Below, piece by piece: positions 14,460 through 22,819 of a stretch of 32,680 nt of DNA (position 1 is its first letter; each line of letters starts with the position of its first letter). The notes below the pieces were generated by a model, which saw only the letters and a program-made list of their open reading frames with translations, ran no database searches and was not told where the DNA came from. The position numbers and the translations under genes were made by a program. Source of the DNA: Thermohalobaculum sp035513135 (lineage in GTDB: Bacteria > Pseudomonadota > Alphaproteobacteria > Rhodobacterales > Rhodobacteraceae); NCBI GenBank assembly GCA_035513135.1, contig DATKCQ010000102.1:1-32680 (forward strand). Reading direction: 5' to 3'.

Positions 14460-15445
14460 GCCGGCCGACGCTGGTCACCGGCGCCGGGGGGTTCCTCGGC
14501 GGGCACGTGGTGGCCGCGCTGGCGGGCCGCGGCGAGGCGGTGCGGGCGCTCGACCTCGCCTTCCCGGCGCCGCTTGCCCAGGGCGTGGAGCGGATCGAGG
14601 GCTCGATCCTCGACCCCGACCTGATGGCGCGGGCCGCGCAGGGCACGGCGGCGGTGATCCACTGCGCCGCGCTCACCGACCTGTGGGCGCGGCGGCGCGT
14701 GCTCTACGACCGGGTGAACACGCGCGGCACCTGCGAGGTGCTGGTCGCGGCGCGGCGCGCCGGGGCGCGGGTGGTGCACGTCTCGAGCTACGTGACGCTG
14801 GTCGGCGGCCCCGACGCGGGTGCGGCGACGCTCGACGAGACCGTGGAGCTGCCGCCCTCGGCCCTGCTCGGCCCCTATCCGCGCACCAAGCGCGAGGCCG
14901 AGCTGTTCGCGCTATCCGCCGCGCGCATGGGGCACGACGTGGTGGTGGTGATGCCCTCGGCGCCGGTGGGGCCCGGCGACTGGCGGCTGACCCCGCCGAC
15001 CCGGATGATCCGCGACCTCGCGGCGGGGCGCACCCCGGCGCTGCTCGACTGCCTGATCAACCTGGTGGACGTGCGCGCCGTGGCCGAGGGCGTGATCGCC
15101 GCGCGCGACCGGGGGCGCAGCGGCGCGCGCTACCTGCTGACCGGCGAGGACCTTGAGATGGCCGGGATCGCCGCCCGCATCGGCGCGCTGGCCGGCGTCC
15201 GGCCGCCGCGCTGGCGGGTGCCGCCGGGCGTGGCGCTGGCGGCGGCGCGGGTCGAGGCGGCGCTGGCATCTGTCACCGGCCGGCCCCCGAAAGCGCCGCT
15301 GACCGGCGTGCGGCTGGCCGCGCGGCGGGTGCGGTTCTCGAGCGCCAAGGCACGGGCCGAACTGGGCTTCGACCCGCCGCCCGTCGAGGCGGCGCTGGCC
15401 GATGCGGTGGACTGGCTGCGCGCGGCGGGGATGCTCGCCCGGTGA
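14456..15445 (+). CDS. hpnA: Hopanoid-associated sugar epimerase HpnA
   Basis: A 329-residue short-chain-dehydrogenase-type NAD-dependent epimerase/dehydratase. The nucleotide motif VTGAGGFLGGHV lies at the N-terminus, and the catalytic Tyr/Lys are in GPYPRTKREAE with the upstream Ser in VHVSSYVTLVGG. Length and C-terminus match the HpnA family, found with hopanoid genes and thought to act on the sugar-like side chain, though its exact reaction is unsettled. The GTG start is defined by the GTGA overlap with the preceding gene. It is followed by 245 bp without a gene before hpnC. Confidence 0.85.
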   Translation: MSRPTLVTGAGGFLGGHVVAALAGRGEAVRALDLAFPAPLAQGVERIEGSILDPDLMARAAQGTAAVIHCAALTDLWARRRVLYDRVNTRGTCEVLVAARRAGARVVHVSSYVTLVGGPDAGAATLDETVELPPSALLGPYPRTKREAELFALSAARMGHDVVVVMPSAPVGPGDWRLTPPTRMIRDLAAGRTPALLDCLINLVDVRAVAEGVIAARDRGRSGARYLLTGEDLEMAGIAARIGALAGVRPPRWRVPPGVALAAARVEAALASVTGRPPKAPLTGVRLAARRVRFSSAKARAELGFDPPPVEAALADAVDWLRAAGMLAR

Positions 15446-15502
15446 GGGCCGCAGAGGGCGCCCGGCTGCGCTCGGGAAGGGTGTAACACATTGTGCATCC
15501 TC

Positions 15503-15532
15503 TTAACTCATTGATTCATCGAGGTTTATAAA
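15503..15532 (+). promoter_or_regulatory. Possible promoter before hpnC
   Basis: In the 245-bp gap before hpnC an AT-rich patch contains TTAACT and TATAAA (15527-15532) with an 18-bp spacer. The contrast with the surrounding GC-rich DNA suggests a promoter for the hpnC-hpnG run. The -35 box is weak. Confidence 0.35.
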
Positions 15533-15690
15533 AGACCCGTTGCACGCTTGCAGGCCCGGCCACCTCGGCCGGAGGCGGGATGGGTGCGGCCTCGTTGCGG
15601 GCCGCCCGGGCGACCCGGCAGGGTCGGGCCGGCGGCGATTGTGCCCGCCCGGCCCCGCCGGTATCCTCGCCGGCCATGCGGGGAGAGGCG

Positions 15691-16527
15691 ATGACGGACG
15701 CGGCGGTCGAGACGCCCTCGGGCAAGGGCGCGGGGGACGAGAACTTCCCCGTGGCCTCGGCGCTGATCGCGCCGCGGCTGCGGCCGCACGTGAAGCGCCT
15801 CTACGCCTTCGCGCGGGCGGCCGACGACATCGCCGACAACCCCGATCTGGCGCCCGGGGAGAAGCTGCGCCGGCTCGACCTGTTCGAGGCGGGGCTCGCG
15901 GCCGAGGCCATCGGGCCGGAGCCGGCCGTGCGGCTGCGCGACAGCCTGGCCGAGACCGGGGTGACGGATGCGCACGCGCGCGACCTGCTGGCGGCGTTCC
16001 GGCAGGACGCGGTGAAGGGGCGCTACGCCGACTGGGGCGAGCTGCTGGGCTACTGCGCGCTCTCGGCGCAGCCGGTGGGGCGCCACGTGCTCGACCTGCA
16101 CAGCGAGGACCCGGCGACGCACGCGCCGGGCGACGCGGTGTGCGCGGCGCTGCAGGTCCTGAACCATTTGCAGGACATCGGCGAGGATCGGCGGCGGCTC
16201 GACCGGGTGTATCTGCCCGGCGACTGGATGGCCGAGGCGGGGGTGGAGGTGGCCGCGCTCGATGCCGCCGCCGTCAGCCCCGGGCTGCGGCGGGTGATCG
16301 ACCGCTGCCTCGACGGCTGCGACGCGCTGCTCGACCGGGCCGCGCCGCTGGCCGGGATGCTGCGGTCGCGGCGGCTGGCGGCGGAGGTGACGGTGGTCCA
16401 GCGGCTCGCCCGCCGCCTGGCGGCGCGGCTGCGGCGCGAGGACCCGCTGGCCGGGCGGGTGCGGCACTCGAAGTCCGACCTTCTGGCGGGGCTCGCCGCC
16501 GGGCTCGGCCGGCTGATGCGGCCGTGA
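15691..16527 (+). CDS. hpnC: Squalene synthase HpnC (hydroxysqualene synthase)
   Basis: A 278-residue trans-isoprenyl synthase that converts presqualene diphosphate to hydroxysqualene in the three-enzyme bacterial squalene route. The N-terminal GDENFPVAS is the HpnC hallmark. The first acidic motif is DDIAD (45-49) and the second is LQDIGED. The ATG at 15691 is chosen over 15676 because GGGGAGAGG lies directly upstream of it. The GTG of hpnD overlaps its stop by 4 bp. Substrate (FPP-derived) comes from HpnD and ultimately from the ispA gene at the other end of the locus. Confidence 0.9.
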   Translation: MTDAAVETPSGKGAGDENFPVASALIAPRLRPHVKRLYAFARAADDIADNPDLAPGEKLRRLDLFEAGLAAEAIGPEPAVRLRDSLAETGVTDAHARDLLAAFRQDAVKGRYADWGELLGYCALSAQPVGRHVLDLHSEDPATHAPGDAVCAALQVLNHLQDIGEDRRRLDRVYLPGDWMAEAGVEVAALDAAAVSPGLRRVIDRCLDGCDALLDRAAPLAGMLRSRRLAAEVTVVQRLARRLAARLRREDPLAGRVRHSKSDLLAGLAAGLGRLMRP

Positions 16528-17420
16528 GCGGGATCGAGGGGCTGGCGCCGGACCCGGCGCCGCCGGGCACCGATCCGCAGGCCGTGGCGGACGCCATCAC
16601 GGCCGGGGCCAAGACCTCGTTCTCGGCGGGCATGCGCGTGCTCGCCAAGCCCCGGCGCGCGGCGATGCGCGCGATCTACGCCTTTGCCCGGGTGATCGAC
16701 GACATCGCCGACAGCGAGGCGCCGGAGGCCGAGAAGCGCCGCCTGCTCGGCCTGTGGCGCGACGAGATCGGTCGGGTCTACGCCGGGCGGCCGGGCTCGG
16801 CCATCGGCGCGGCGCTGGCCGGACCGGTGGCGCGCTACGCCCTGCCGCGCGCCGAGTTCGAGCTGCTGATCGAGGGCATGGAGATGGACGCCGGCGCGCC
16901 CATCGTGGCGCCGCCCCTCGCGGCGCTGCGCGGCTACACGCGGCGGGTCGCCGGGGCGGTGGGGATGCTGTCGATGCGGGTCTTCGGCGCCTGGGACGGG
17001 ACGCGCGCGGAAACCGCGGCGCTCAGGCTGGGCGACGCCTTCCAGCTCACCAACGTCCTGCGCGATCTCGAGGAGGACGCCGGGCGCGGCCGGCTCTATC
17101 TGCCGCGCGAGGCGCTGGAGGCGGCCGGGGTGCCGCCCGACCCGCGCGCGGCGATGGATCACCCCGCCCTGCCCGCTTCGTGCGCCGCGGTCGGCCGGCT
17201 GGCGCGCGCGGACTTCGCGGCGGCGCGGGCGGCGATGGCGGGCCTGAGCCGGATGGCGCTGGCCCCGGCGCTGCTGATGACCGGGGTCTACGAGGGCTAC
17301 CTCGCGCGCATGGAGGCGCAGCGCTTCCGGCGCGACGCGGCCGTGGCCATGTCGCGGCCCGAAAAGCTGGCGCGCGGGCTGATCTGCCTCGCCGGGCCGA
17401 TCGCGCCAAGGCATGGCTGA
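16524..17420 (+). CDS. hpnD: Presqualene diphosphate synthase HpnD
   Basis: A 298-residue trans-isoprenyl synthase that joins two farnesyl diphosphates to presqualene diphosphate. It has FSAGMRVLAKPRRAAMRAIY ahead of the first acidic motif DDIAD (59-63), and LTNVLRDLEED as the second motif, followed by RLYLPRE, all typical of HpnD. The GTG start is set by the 4-bp GTGA overlap with hpnC. The last 8 bp overlap the first ATG of hpnE. The tight overlaps make hpnC-hpnD-hpnE one translation unit. Confidence 0.92.
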   Translation: MSGIEGLAPDPAPPGTDPQAVADAITAGAKTSFSAGMRVLAKPRRAAMRAIYAFARVIDDIADSEAPEAEKRRLLGLWRDEIGRVYAGRPGSAIGAALAGPVARYALPRAEFELLIEGMEMDAGAPIVAPPLAALRGYTRRVAGAVGMLSMRVFGAWDGTRAETAALRLGDAFQLTNVLRDLEEDAGRGRLYLPREALEAAGVPPDPRAAMDHPALPASCAAVGRLARADFAAARAAMAGLSRMALAPALLMTGVYEGYLARMEAQRFRRDAAVAMSRPEKLARGLICLAGPIAPRHG

Positions 17421-17450
17421 ACGCGGCATGGCTGAACGCGGCATGGCTGA
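17411..17450. repeat. 15-bp tandem repeat at hpnD/hpnE junction
   Basis: GCATGGCTGAACGCG is present twice, followed by a truncated third copy. The array sits across the hpnD stop and the hpnE start, giving hpnE three consecutive in-frame ATG codons (17413, 17428, 17443) and an MAERG-MAERG-MADG N-terminus. Confidence 0.9.
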
Positions 17451-18693
17451 CGGCACCGTGCACATCGTCGGCGCCGGGCTGGCGGGGCTGTCCGCCGCGC
17501 TGCGCCTGACCATGCGCGGGCGGCGCGTGGTGCTGCACGAGGCCAACCGTTTCGCCGGCGGGCGCTGCCGCACCTTCCACGACGCGCGGCTGGGCTGCGC
17601 GATCGACAACGGCAACCACCTGGTGCTGAGCGGCAACCGCGCGACGCGCGCCTATCTCGCGGCGACCGGGGCCGAGCGGCGGATGGTCGCGCACCCCGCG
17701 CGGTTTGCCTTCGTCGACCTGGCGGGCGGGGAGCGCTGGGCGTTGCGCATGACGGCCGCCCTGCCCTGGTGGATCGCCTCGCCCGCCCGGCGGGCGCCGG
17801 GCACGCAAGCCCTCGACTACCTGGCGGGCCTGCGGCTGGCGCTGGCCGGGGCGCGGCGGACCGTGGCCGAGGCGCTGCCGGGGCGCGGCCCGGCGTGGCA
17901 GCGGTTCTGGGTGCCGCTGACGCTCGCGGCGATCAACGCGCCGCCCGAGCGGGCCTCGGCGCGGCTGCTCTGGGCGGTGCTGCGCGAGACCTTCGCGCGT
18001 GGCGAGCGGGCCTGCCGGCCGCTGCTGGCGCCGGACGGGCTGGGCTCCGCGCTGGTCGATCCGGCCGTGGGCTGGCTGACCGCGCGCGGCGTGCGCATCG
18101 AGCTCGGGCGCCCGCTGCGCCGGGTCGAGGCCGAGGGCGCGCGCGCCACGCTCCTGCGCTTCGCCGACGGCGATGTGGCGCTGGGCGCGGCGGACCGAGT
18201 GGTGCTGGCCCTGCCGCCCTCGCGACTGCGCGCCGTGCTGCCGGGGGCCGACCCGCCCGACGATTCCTCGTCCATCGTCAACGCGTTCTTTCGGCTGGCG
18301 CAGCCGCCCGCGGACGCGCCGCCGATCCTCGGCGTGCTCTCGGCCACCTCGCACTGGATCTTCCGGCGCGGCGACGTGGTCAGCGTCACTGTCTCGGCGG
18401 GCGACGCGCTGGGCGTGGCCGACGAGCCGGGCGAGCATCTGATCCCGGCGATCTGGGGCGAGGTCGTCCGCGCCCTTGGCCTCGCGCCCGGAACGCGTTA
18501 TCTGGCGGCGAGGATCAACAAGGAGCGGCGCGCCACGTTCGACCAGTCGCCGGCCGGCGTGGCGAAGCGGCTCGGGGCGCGCACGCGGCTGGCCAACGTC
18601 TTCCTCGCCGGGGACGCCACCGACACGGGGCTGCCCGCGACCATCGAGGGGGCGATCCGCTCGGGCGAGCGGGCGGCGGCGCTGGCGGGCTGA
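17413..18693 (+). CDS. hpnE: Hydroxysqualene dehydroxylase HpnE
   Basis: A 426-residue FAD-dependent amine-oxidase-fold enzyme that reduces hydroxysqualene to squalene. The FAD-binding Rossmann motif HIVGAGLAGLSAALRL is followed by RVVLHEANRFAGGRC, and the C-terminal FAD region reads VFLAGDATDTGLPATIEGA. Three in-frame ATGs created by a 15-bp tandem repeat are possible starts. The first (17413) overlaps hpnD by 8 bp; the third (17443) would begin just before the Rossmann strand. None has a strong ribosome site, which fits coupling to hpnD. The next gene, shc, starts 25 bp downstream. Confidence 0.9.
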   Translation: MAERGMAERGMADGTVHIVGAGLAGLSAALRLTMRGRRVVLHEANRFAGGRCRTFHDARLGCAIDNGNHLVLSGNRATRAYLAATGAERRMVAHPARFAFVDLAGGERWALRMTAALPWWIASPARRAPGTQALDYLAGLRLALAGARRTVAEALPGRGPAWQRFWVPLTLAAINAPPERASARLLWAVLRETFARGERACRPLLAPDGLGSALVDPAVGWLTARGVRIELGRPLRRVEAEGARATLLRFADGDVALGAADRVVLALPPSRLRAVLPGADPPDDSSSIVNAFFRLAQPPADAPPILGVLSATSHWIFRRGDVVSVTVSAGDALGVADEPGEHLIPAIWGEVVRALGLAPGTRYLAARINKERRATFDQSPAGVAKRLGARTRLANVFLAGDATDTGLPATIEGAIRSGERAAALAG

Positions 18694-18718
18694 ACGGCAA
18701 CGAAGGGGGGCAACCGCG

Positions 18719-20680
18719 ATGAACTCGCCGGCCGCAATCGCCGCGACCCTGGCGCGCACGCCCGTCGAGCGGCGCGCCGAGCGCCGGGCGCTGATCGCCG
18801 AGCGCGCGGGCAGGCTGTGGGAGATGCAGCGCGAGGACGGGCACATCGTCTTCGAGCTCGAGGCCGATTGCACGATCCCCGCCGAATACGTGCTGCTGCG
18901 CCACTTCCTCGGCGAGATCGAGCCCGAGCGCGAGGCGCGCATCGCCGGCTACCTGCGCGGGGTGCAGAACTCGGACGGCTCCTGGCCGCTCTACCCGGAG
19001 GGGCCGGGCAACATCTCGGCCACGCTCAAGGGCTACTGGGCGCTCAAGCTGATCGGCGACAGCCCGGACGCGGCCCACATGGCCCGCGCCCGCACCTGGC
19101 TGCTCGGCCAGGGCGGCGCGGCGAAGGCCAACGTCTTCACGCGCATCGCCATGGCGCTCCACGGCCACATCCCGTGGCGCGGCGTGCCGGCGATGCCCGT
19201 CGAGTGCCTGCTGCTGCCGCGCTGGTTCCCGTTCCACATGTCGAAGATCGCCTACTGGTCGCGCACCGTGCTGGTGCCGCTCCTGATCCTCTACGCCAGG
19301 CGCGCGCGAGCGGCGAACCCCACGGGGACCGGCATCGAGGAGCTTTTCACCGTGCCGCCCGAGGCCCAGCGGGTCTGGCAGATCAACCCCACCGGCACCC
19401 GGGCCGGCGAGGCATTCCTGCTGCTCGACCGGGTGCTGCGCGCCGCCGAGCCGCTGATCCCGGGGCGCCTGCGCGAGCGGGCGATCCGCCGGGCCGAGGC
19501 GTTCGTGCTCGACCATTTGAACGGCGAGGACGGGCTGGGCGGGATCTACCCGGCGATGGCGAACGCCGTGATGGCGTTTCGCACGCTGGGCTACCCCGAC
19601 GACGACCCGAGCATGAAGATCGCCCGTCAGGCCATCGAAAAGCTTATGGTCGAGCGCGGCGAGAAGATCTACTACCAGCCCTGCCTCTCGCCGGTATGGG
19701 ACACCGCCCTGGCGGCGCACGCCTTGCTCGAGAGCGCGCCGCAGGACGACCCGCGCCTGCTCCGGGCGATGCACTGGCTGGCCGGGCGGCAGGTGCTCGA
19801 CCATGTGGGCGACTGGGCGGTGCGGCGCCCCGACCTGCGGCCGGGCGGCTGGCCGTTCCAGTATGCCAACCCGGACTACCCGGACGTGGACGACTCGGCG
19901 GTGGTGGTGATGGCGATGCACCGCGCCAACCCGGATCGCTACGCCGAGAACATCGAGCGGGCCTGCGAATGGCTGGCCGGGATGCAGTCGCGAAGCGGCG
20001 GCTGGGGGGCGTTCGATCCCGAGAACGAGCACGACTACCTGAACTCGATCCCGTTCGCCGACCACGGGGCGCTGCTCGACCCGCCCACGGTCGACGTCAC
20101 CGCGCGCTGCGTCGGGGCGCTGGCGCAGGTCGACCGCGCGCGCTTTGCCGACAACATCCGCAAGGGCGTCGCCTTCATCCGCCGCGAGCAGGAGCCGGAC
20201 GGCTCGTGGTACGGGCGCTGGGGGGCGAACTACGTCTACGGCACCTGGTCGGCGCTCGCCGGGCTGAACGCCGCGGGCGAGGACATGAGCCAGCCCCAAA
20301 TCCGCCGCGCGGTCGCCTGGCTCAAGGGCCGGCAGCGCGCCGACGGCGGCTGGGGCGAGGGGCTCGAGACCTACGAGCCCTGGGGCAAGGGACTGGCCCG
20401 CGCCTCGACGCCCTCGCAGACCGCCTGGGCACTGCTCGGGCTGATGGCGGCGGGCGAGACCGAATCGGACAGCGTGCTCGAGGGCATCGAGTGGCTGCGG
20501 CGGGCGCCGCGCGAGCCGGACGGTGCGCGCTGGCACGAGTCGCATTTCACCGGAACCGGCTTCCCGCGCGTGTTCTATCTCAAGTATCATGGCTACGCGG
20601 CGTTCTTCCCGCTGTGGGCGATGGCGCGCTACGAGCGGCTGATGGAGTCGAACGAACGCACGGTGAAATGGGGGATCTGA
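18719..20680 (+). CDS. shc: Squalene-hopene cyclase
   Basis: A 653-residue class II terpene cyclase that folds squalene into hopene and diplopterol at the membrane. Repeated QW-type motifs are visible, e.g. GVQNSDGSWPLY, GMQSRSGGWGAFD, QEPDGSWYGRWG and RQRADGGWGEG. The protonating acidic motif reads DVDDSA (residues 389-394), where most cyclases have DVDDTA. The substitution is conservative and the catalytic aspartates are intact. Length matches the family. GGGGGG lies ~9 bp before the ATG. It follows hpnE directly, completing squalene synthesis and cyclisation in one operon. The opposite strand has a long shadow frame without meaning. Confidence 0.95.
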   Translation: MNSPAAIAATLARTPVERRAERRALIAERAGRLWEMQREDGHIVFELEADCTIPAEYVLLRHFLGEIEPEREARIAGYLRGVQNSDGSWPLYPEGPGNISATLKGYWALKLIGDSPDAAHMARARTWLLGQGGAAKANVFTRIAMALHGHIPWRGVPAMPVECLLLPRWFPFHMSKIAYWSRTVLVPLLILYARRARAANPTGTGIEELFTVPPEAQRVWQINPTGTRAGEAFLLLDRVLRAAEPLIPGRLRERAIRRAEAFVLDHLNGEDGLGGIYPAMANAVMAFRTLGYPDDDPSMKIARQAIEKLMVERGEKIYYQPCLSPVWDTALAAHALLESAPQDDPRLLRAMHWLAGRQVLDHVGDWAVRRPDLRPGGWPFQYANPDYPDVDDSAVVVMAMHRANPDRYAENIERACEWLAGMQSRSGGWGAFDPENEHDYLNSIPFADHGALLDPPTVDVTARCVGALAQVDRARFADNIRKGVAFIRREQEPDGSWYGRWGANYVYGTWSALAGLNAAGEDMSQPQIRRAVAWLKGRQRADGGWGEGLETYEPWGKGLARASTPSQTAWALLGLMAAGETESDSVLEGIEWLRRAPREPDGARWHESHFTGTGFPRVFYLKYHGYAAFFPLWAMARYERLMESNERTVKWGI

Positions 20681-20811
20681 GCCTCCGCGGGTCCCGGCCG
20701 GGAGGGCGGCGGCGCAGCCTCGCGTAGGCATCCCGGCCCAGGCGATTCGGCGGCGGACAGGCGCCGGTGCGGCGCCCCGCCCGGCATCCAACGCGGCAGG
20801 GAGGCGGCTCG

Positions 20812-21516
20812 ATGCTCGGCATCATCTGCGGCATGGCCTCGGAGGCCCGCGCGCTCGGGCGCTGGGCCGAGGACGGGCCGGTGCGCATCGGCATCTCGGG
20901 CGCCCGGCCCGAGCGGGCCGAGAGCGAGGCGGTGCGGCTGATCGAGGCGGGCTGCCGGCTCCTGATGAGCTGGGGCGTGGCCGGCGGGCTCGACCCCGAG
21001 GCGCGGCCGGGCGACCTGGTGATTCCCTCCGCGGTGGTGGACGAGGGCGGCGGCTGCTGGCCGTTCTCGCCCGAGCTTGGCGCGGCGGTGGCGGCGGCGA
21101 TGCCGGCGCCCTTCCGCTGGGCCGAGCACGGGCAGGGGCGCTGCATCCTCGGCCTCGACCGGCTGGTGCTCAGCCCCAACGACAAGGTTGCGCTGTTCGC
21201 GCTGACCGGCGCGGTGACGGCGGACATGGAGACGCACCGGGTGGCGCAGGTGGCGGCGTCGCGGCGCCTGCCGGCGCTGGCGGTCCGCGCCGTCGGCGAC
21301 CCGCTGGAGACCCGGCTGCCCCGGCTGGTGGCGCAGGCGCTGGGCGAGGACGGGCGGCCGCGGCTGGGCCGCGTGGCGCTGGGCCTGGTGCAACGTCCCT
21401 GGGAGCTGCCCTCGCTGATGCGCGTCAGGCGCGAGACGGATGCGGCGCTCGAGGCGCTCGGCCGCGCCGCCGAGCGGGCGATCCAGCGCGCCATCGAGGC
21501 GGTGAACGCGATGTAG
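20812..21516 (+). CDS. hpnG: Adenosylhopane phosphorylase HpnG
   Basis: A 234-residue nucleoside-phosphorylase-like protein of the hopanoid HpnG family, which removes adenine from adenosylhopane to yield (phospho)ribosylhopane. The sequence has LGIICGMASEARAL at the N-terminus, LLMSWGVAGGLDP (the phosphorylase GxAGG-type site) and TADMETHRVAQVA (the MET ribose-contact motif, ~140s). AGGGAGG lies 7 bp before the ATG. It is the last gene of the rightward hopanoid run; 131 bp separate it from shc. Its TAG stop lies inside the left arm of a large inverted repeat. Confidence 0.88.
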   Translation: MLGIICGMASEARALGRWAEDGPVRIGISGARPERAESEAVRLIEAGCRLLMSWGVAGGLDPEARPGDLVIPSAVVDEGGGCWPFSPELGAAVAAAMPAPFRWAEHGQGRCILGLDRLVLSPNDKVALFALTGAVTADMETHRVAQVAASRRLPALAVRAVGDPLETRLPRLVAQALGEDGRPRLGRVALGLVQRPWELPSLMRVRRETDAALEALGRAAERAIQRAIEAVNAM

Positions 21517-21577
21517 GGCGGGGTTCACCCCGCCACGGTTTGCCGTTGCGTGAATGGCGGGGTGAACCCCGCCCTAC
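21513..21577. terminator. REP-like inverted repeat, bidirectional terminator
   Basis: Two perfect 23-bp arms (21513-21535 and 21555-21577) enclose a 19-bp loop. Each arm itself folds, because GGCGGGG and CCCCGCC are separated by four bases, so the structure resembles a pair of inverted REP elements. It lies between convergent hpnG and hpnH and should stop transcription from both sides. The TAG stops of both genes lie within the arms. Similar GTAGGGCGGGGTTCACCCC repeats are, from memory, dispersed in many proteobacterial genomes. Confidence 0.85.
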
Positions 21578-22698
21578 GCCGCCTTCTCGCGCCGGATGCG
21601 CGCCATCTCGCCTGAGACGATTCGCTCGTGGTGCTCTTCGCCGGGGCGTGCCTTGCTCAGGTCGATCTCCGGCGCGAGGGGGCCCTCGGTGCGCAGGCCG
21701 CCGAGCGCCAGGCGCAGAAGCTTCAGCGGGTTGCGAAAGGCGATGTCGGCGGCGGTCGGCTCGTAGCCGCAATGCGCCATGCAGTCGGCGCACTTGGCGT
21801 AGTTGCCGGTGCCGTAGGTCTCCCAGTCGGTGGTCTCGATCAGCTCGCGGAAGCTCTTCGCGTAGCCTTCGCCCAGCAGGTAGCACGGGCGCTGCCAGCC
21901 GAAGACGTTGCGCGTCGGCATGCCCCAGGGCGTGCAGCGCATCTCCTGGTTGCCCAGCAGGAAATCGAGGAACAGCGGCGAGTGGGTGAGGTTCCAGCGC
22001 GCGGCGCGGGCGCGGCCCAGCCGCCAGACCTCGCGGAAGAACTCCTTGGTGCGGCGGCGGTTGAGGAAGTGCGCCTGGTCGGGCGCGCGCTCGTAGGCGA
22101 AGCCGGGCGAGAGCGAGATGCCGACGCCCAAAGCCGTGGCGTAGTCGAGGAAATCGGCCAGCGCCTGCGGAGGGTGGCCCTCGAAGATCGTGGCGTTGAC
22201 GTTGACCCGGAAGCCGCGCTCCTGCGCCGCCCTGATGGCGCGCACCGCCCGATCGAACACGCCCTCCTGGCAGACCGAGCGGTCGTGGTGCTCCTGGAGC
22301 CCGTCGAGATGGACCGAGAAGAAGAGGTAGGGGGAGGGCTCGAACAGGTCGAGCTTCTTCTCGAGCAGCACCGCGTTGGTGCACAGCGACACGTAGAAGC
22401 GGCGCGCCACCAGCCCGCGCACGATCTCGCCGATCTCGCGGTGGATCAGCGGCTCGCCGCCGGGGATGGCGACCATCGGCGCGCCGCACTCCTCGGCGGC
22501 CTGCCAGCATTCCTCGGGGCTGAGGCGGCGGTTGAGGATGGCGGCGGGATAGTCGATCTTGCCGCAGCCGGCGCAGGCCAGGTTGCAGCGGAACAGCGGC
22601 TCGAGCATCAGCACGAGCGGGTAGCGCCTGCGCCCCGTCAGCTTCTGCTTGGCGATGTAGGCAGCCACGCGCAGCTGCTGGCGAACCGGTACGCCCAT
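21574..22698 (-). CDS. hpnH: Radical SAM adenosylhopane synthase HpnH
   Basis: A 374-residue radical S-adenosylmethionine enzyme that adds a 5'-deoxyadenosyl group to hopene, the first step of side-chain elongation. The iron-sulfur motif CX3CX2C is Cys38, Cys42 and Cys45 (CNLACAGC). AIPGGEPLIH is the SAM-contact strand. A C-terminal set of cysteines (KCADCMAHC) is typical of the family. The ATG at 22698 has GGAGGAG 4 bp upstream; the longer frame is not needed. It is last in the leftward hpnN-hpnM-hpnH run. Its product is the substrate of HpnG, encoded convergently next door. Confidence 0.92.
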   Translation of the reverse strand: MGVPVRQQLRVAAYIAKQKLTGRRRYPLVLMLEPLFRCNLACAGCGKIDYPAAILNRRLSPEECWQAAEECGAPMVAIPGGEPLIHREIGEIVRGLVARRFYVSLCTNAVLLEKKLDLFEPSPYLFFSVHLDGLQEHHDRSVCQEGVFDRAVRAIRAAQERGFRVNVNATIFEGHPPQALADFLDYATALGVGISLSPGFAYERAPDQAHFLNRRRTKEFFREVWRLGRARAARWNLTHSPLFLDFLLGNQEMRCTPWGMPTRNVFGWQRPCYLLGEGYAKSFRELIETTDWETYGTGNYAKCADCMAHCGYEPTAADIAFRNPLKLLRLALGGLRTEGPLAPEIDLSKARPGEEHHERIVSGEMARIRREKAA

Positions 22699-22819
22699 GT
22701 CTCCTCCCGTCCCTCGCCCGCTCGTTGGCGGGTTGCCACGCCTTGTGTAGCGCATGCGCGGGCGCGTGGCAAAACCCCCCTGCGCATCCCGGTCGCCAGC
22801 AAGGCTGGGCGCGCATGAA

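Noticed and set aside
18515..20791. Long leftward open frame opposite shc (758 codons)
   Set aside because: It is a GC-bias shadow with low-complexity His/Arg/Val-rich translation and no family resemblance. Similar frames opposite most genes here were rejected for the same reason.
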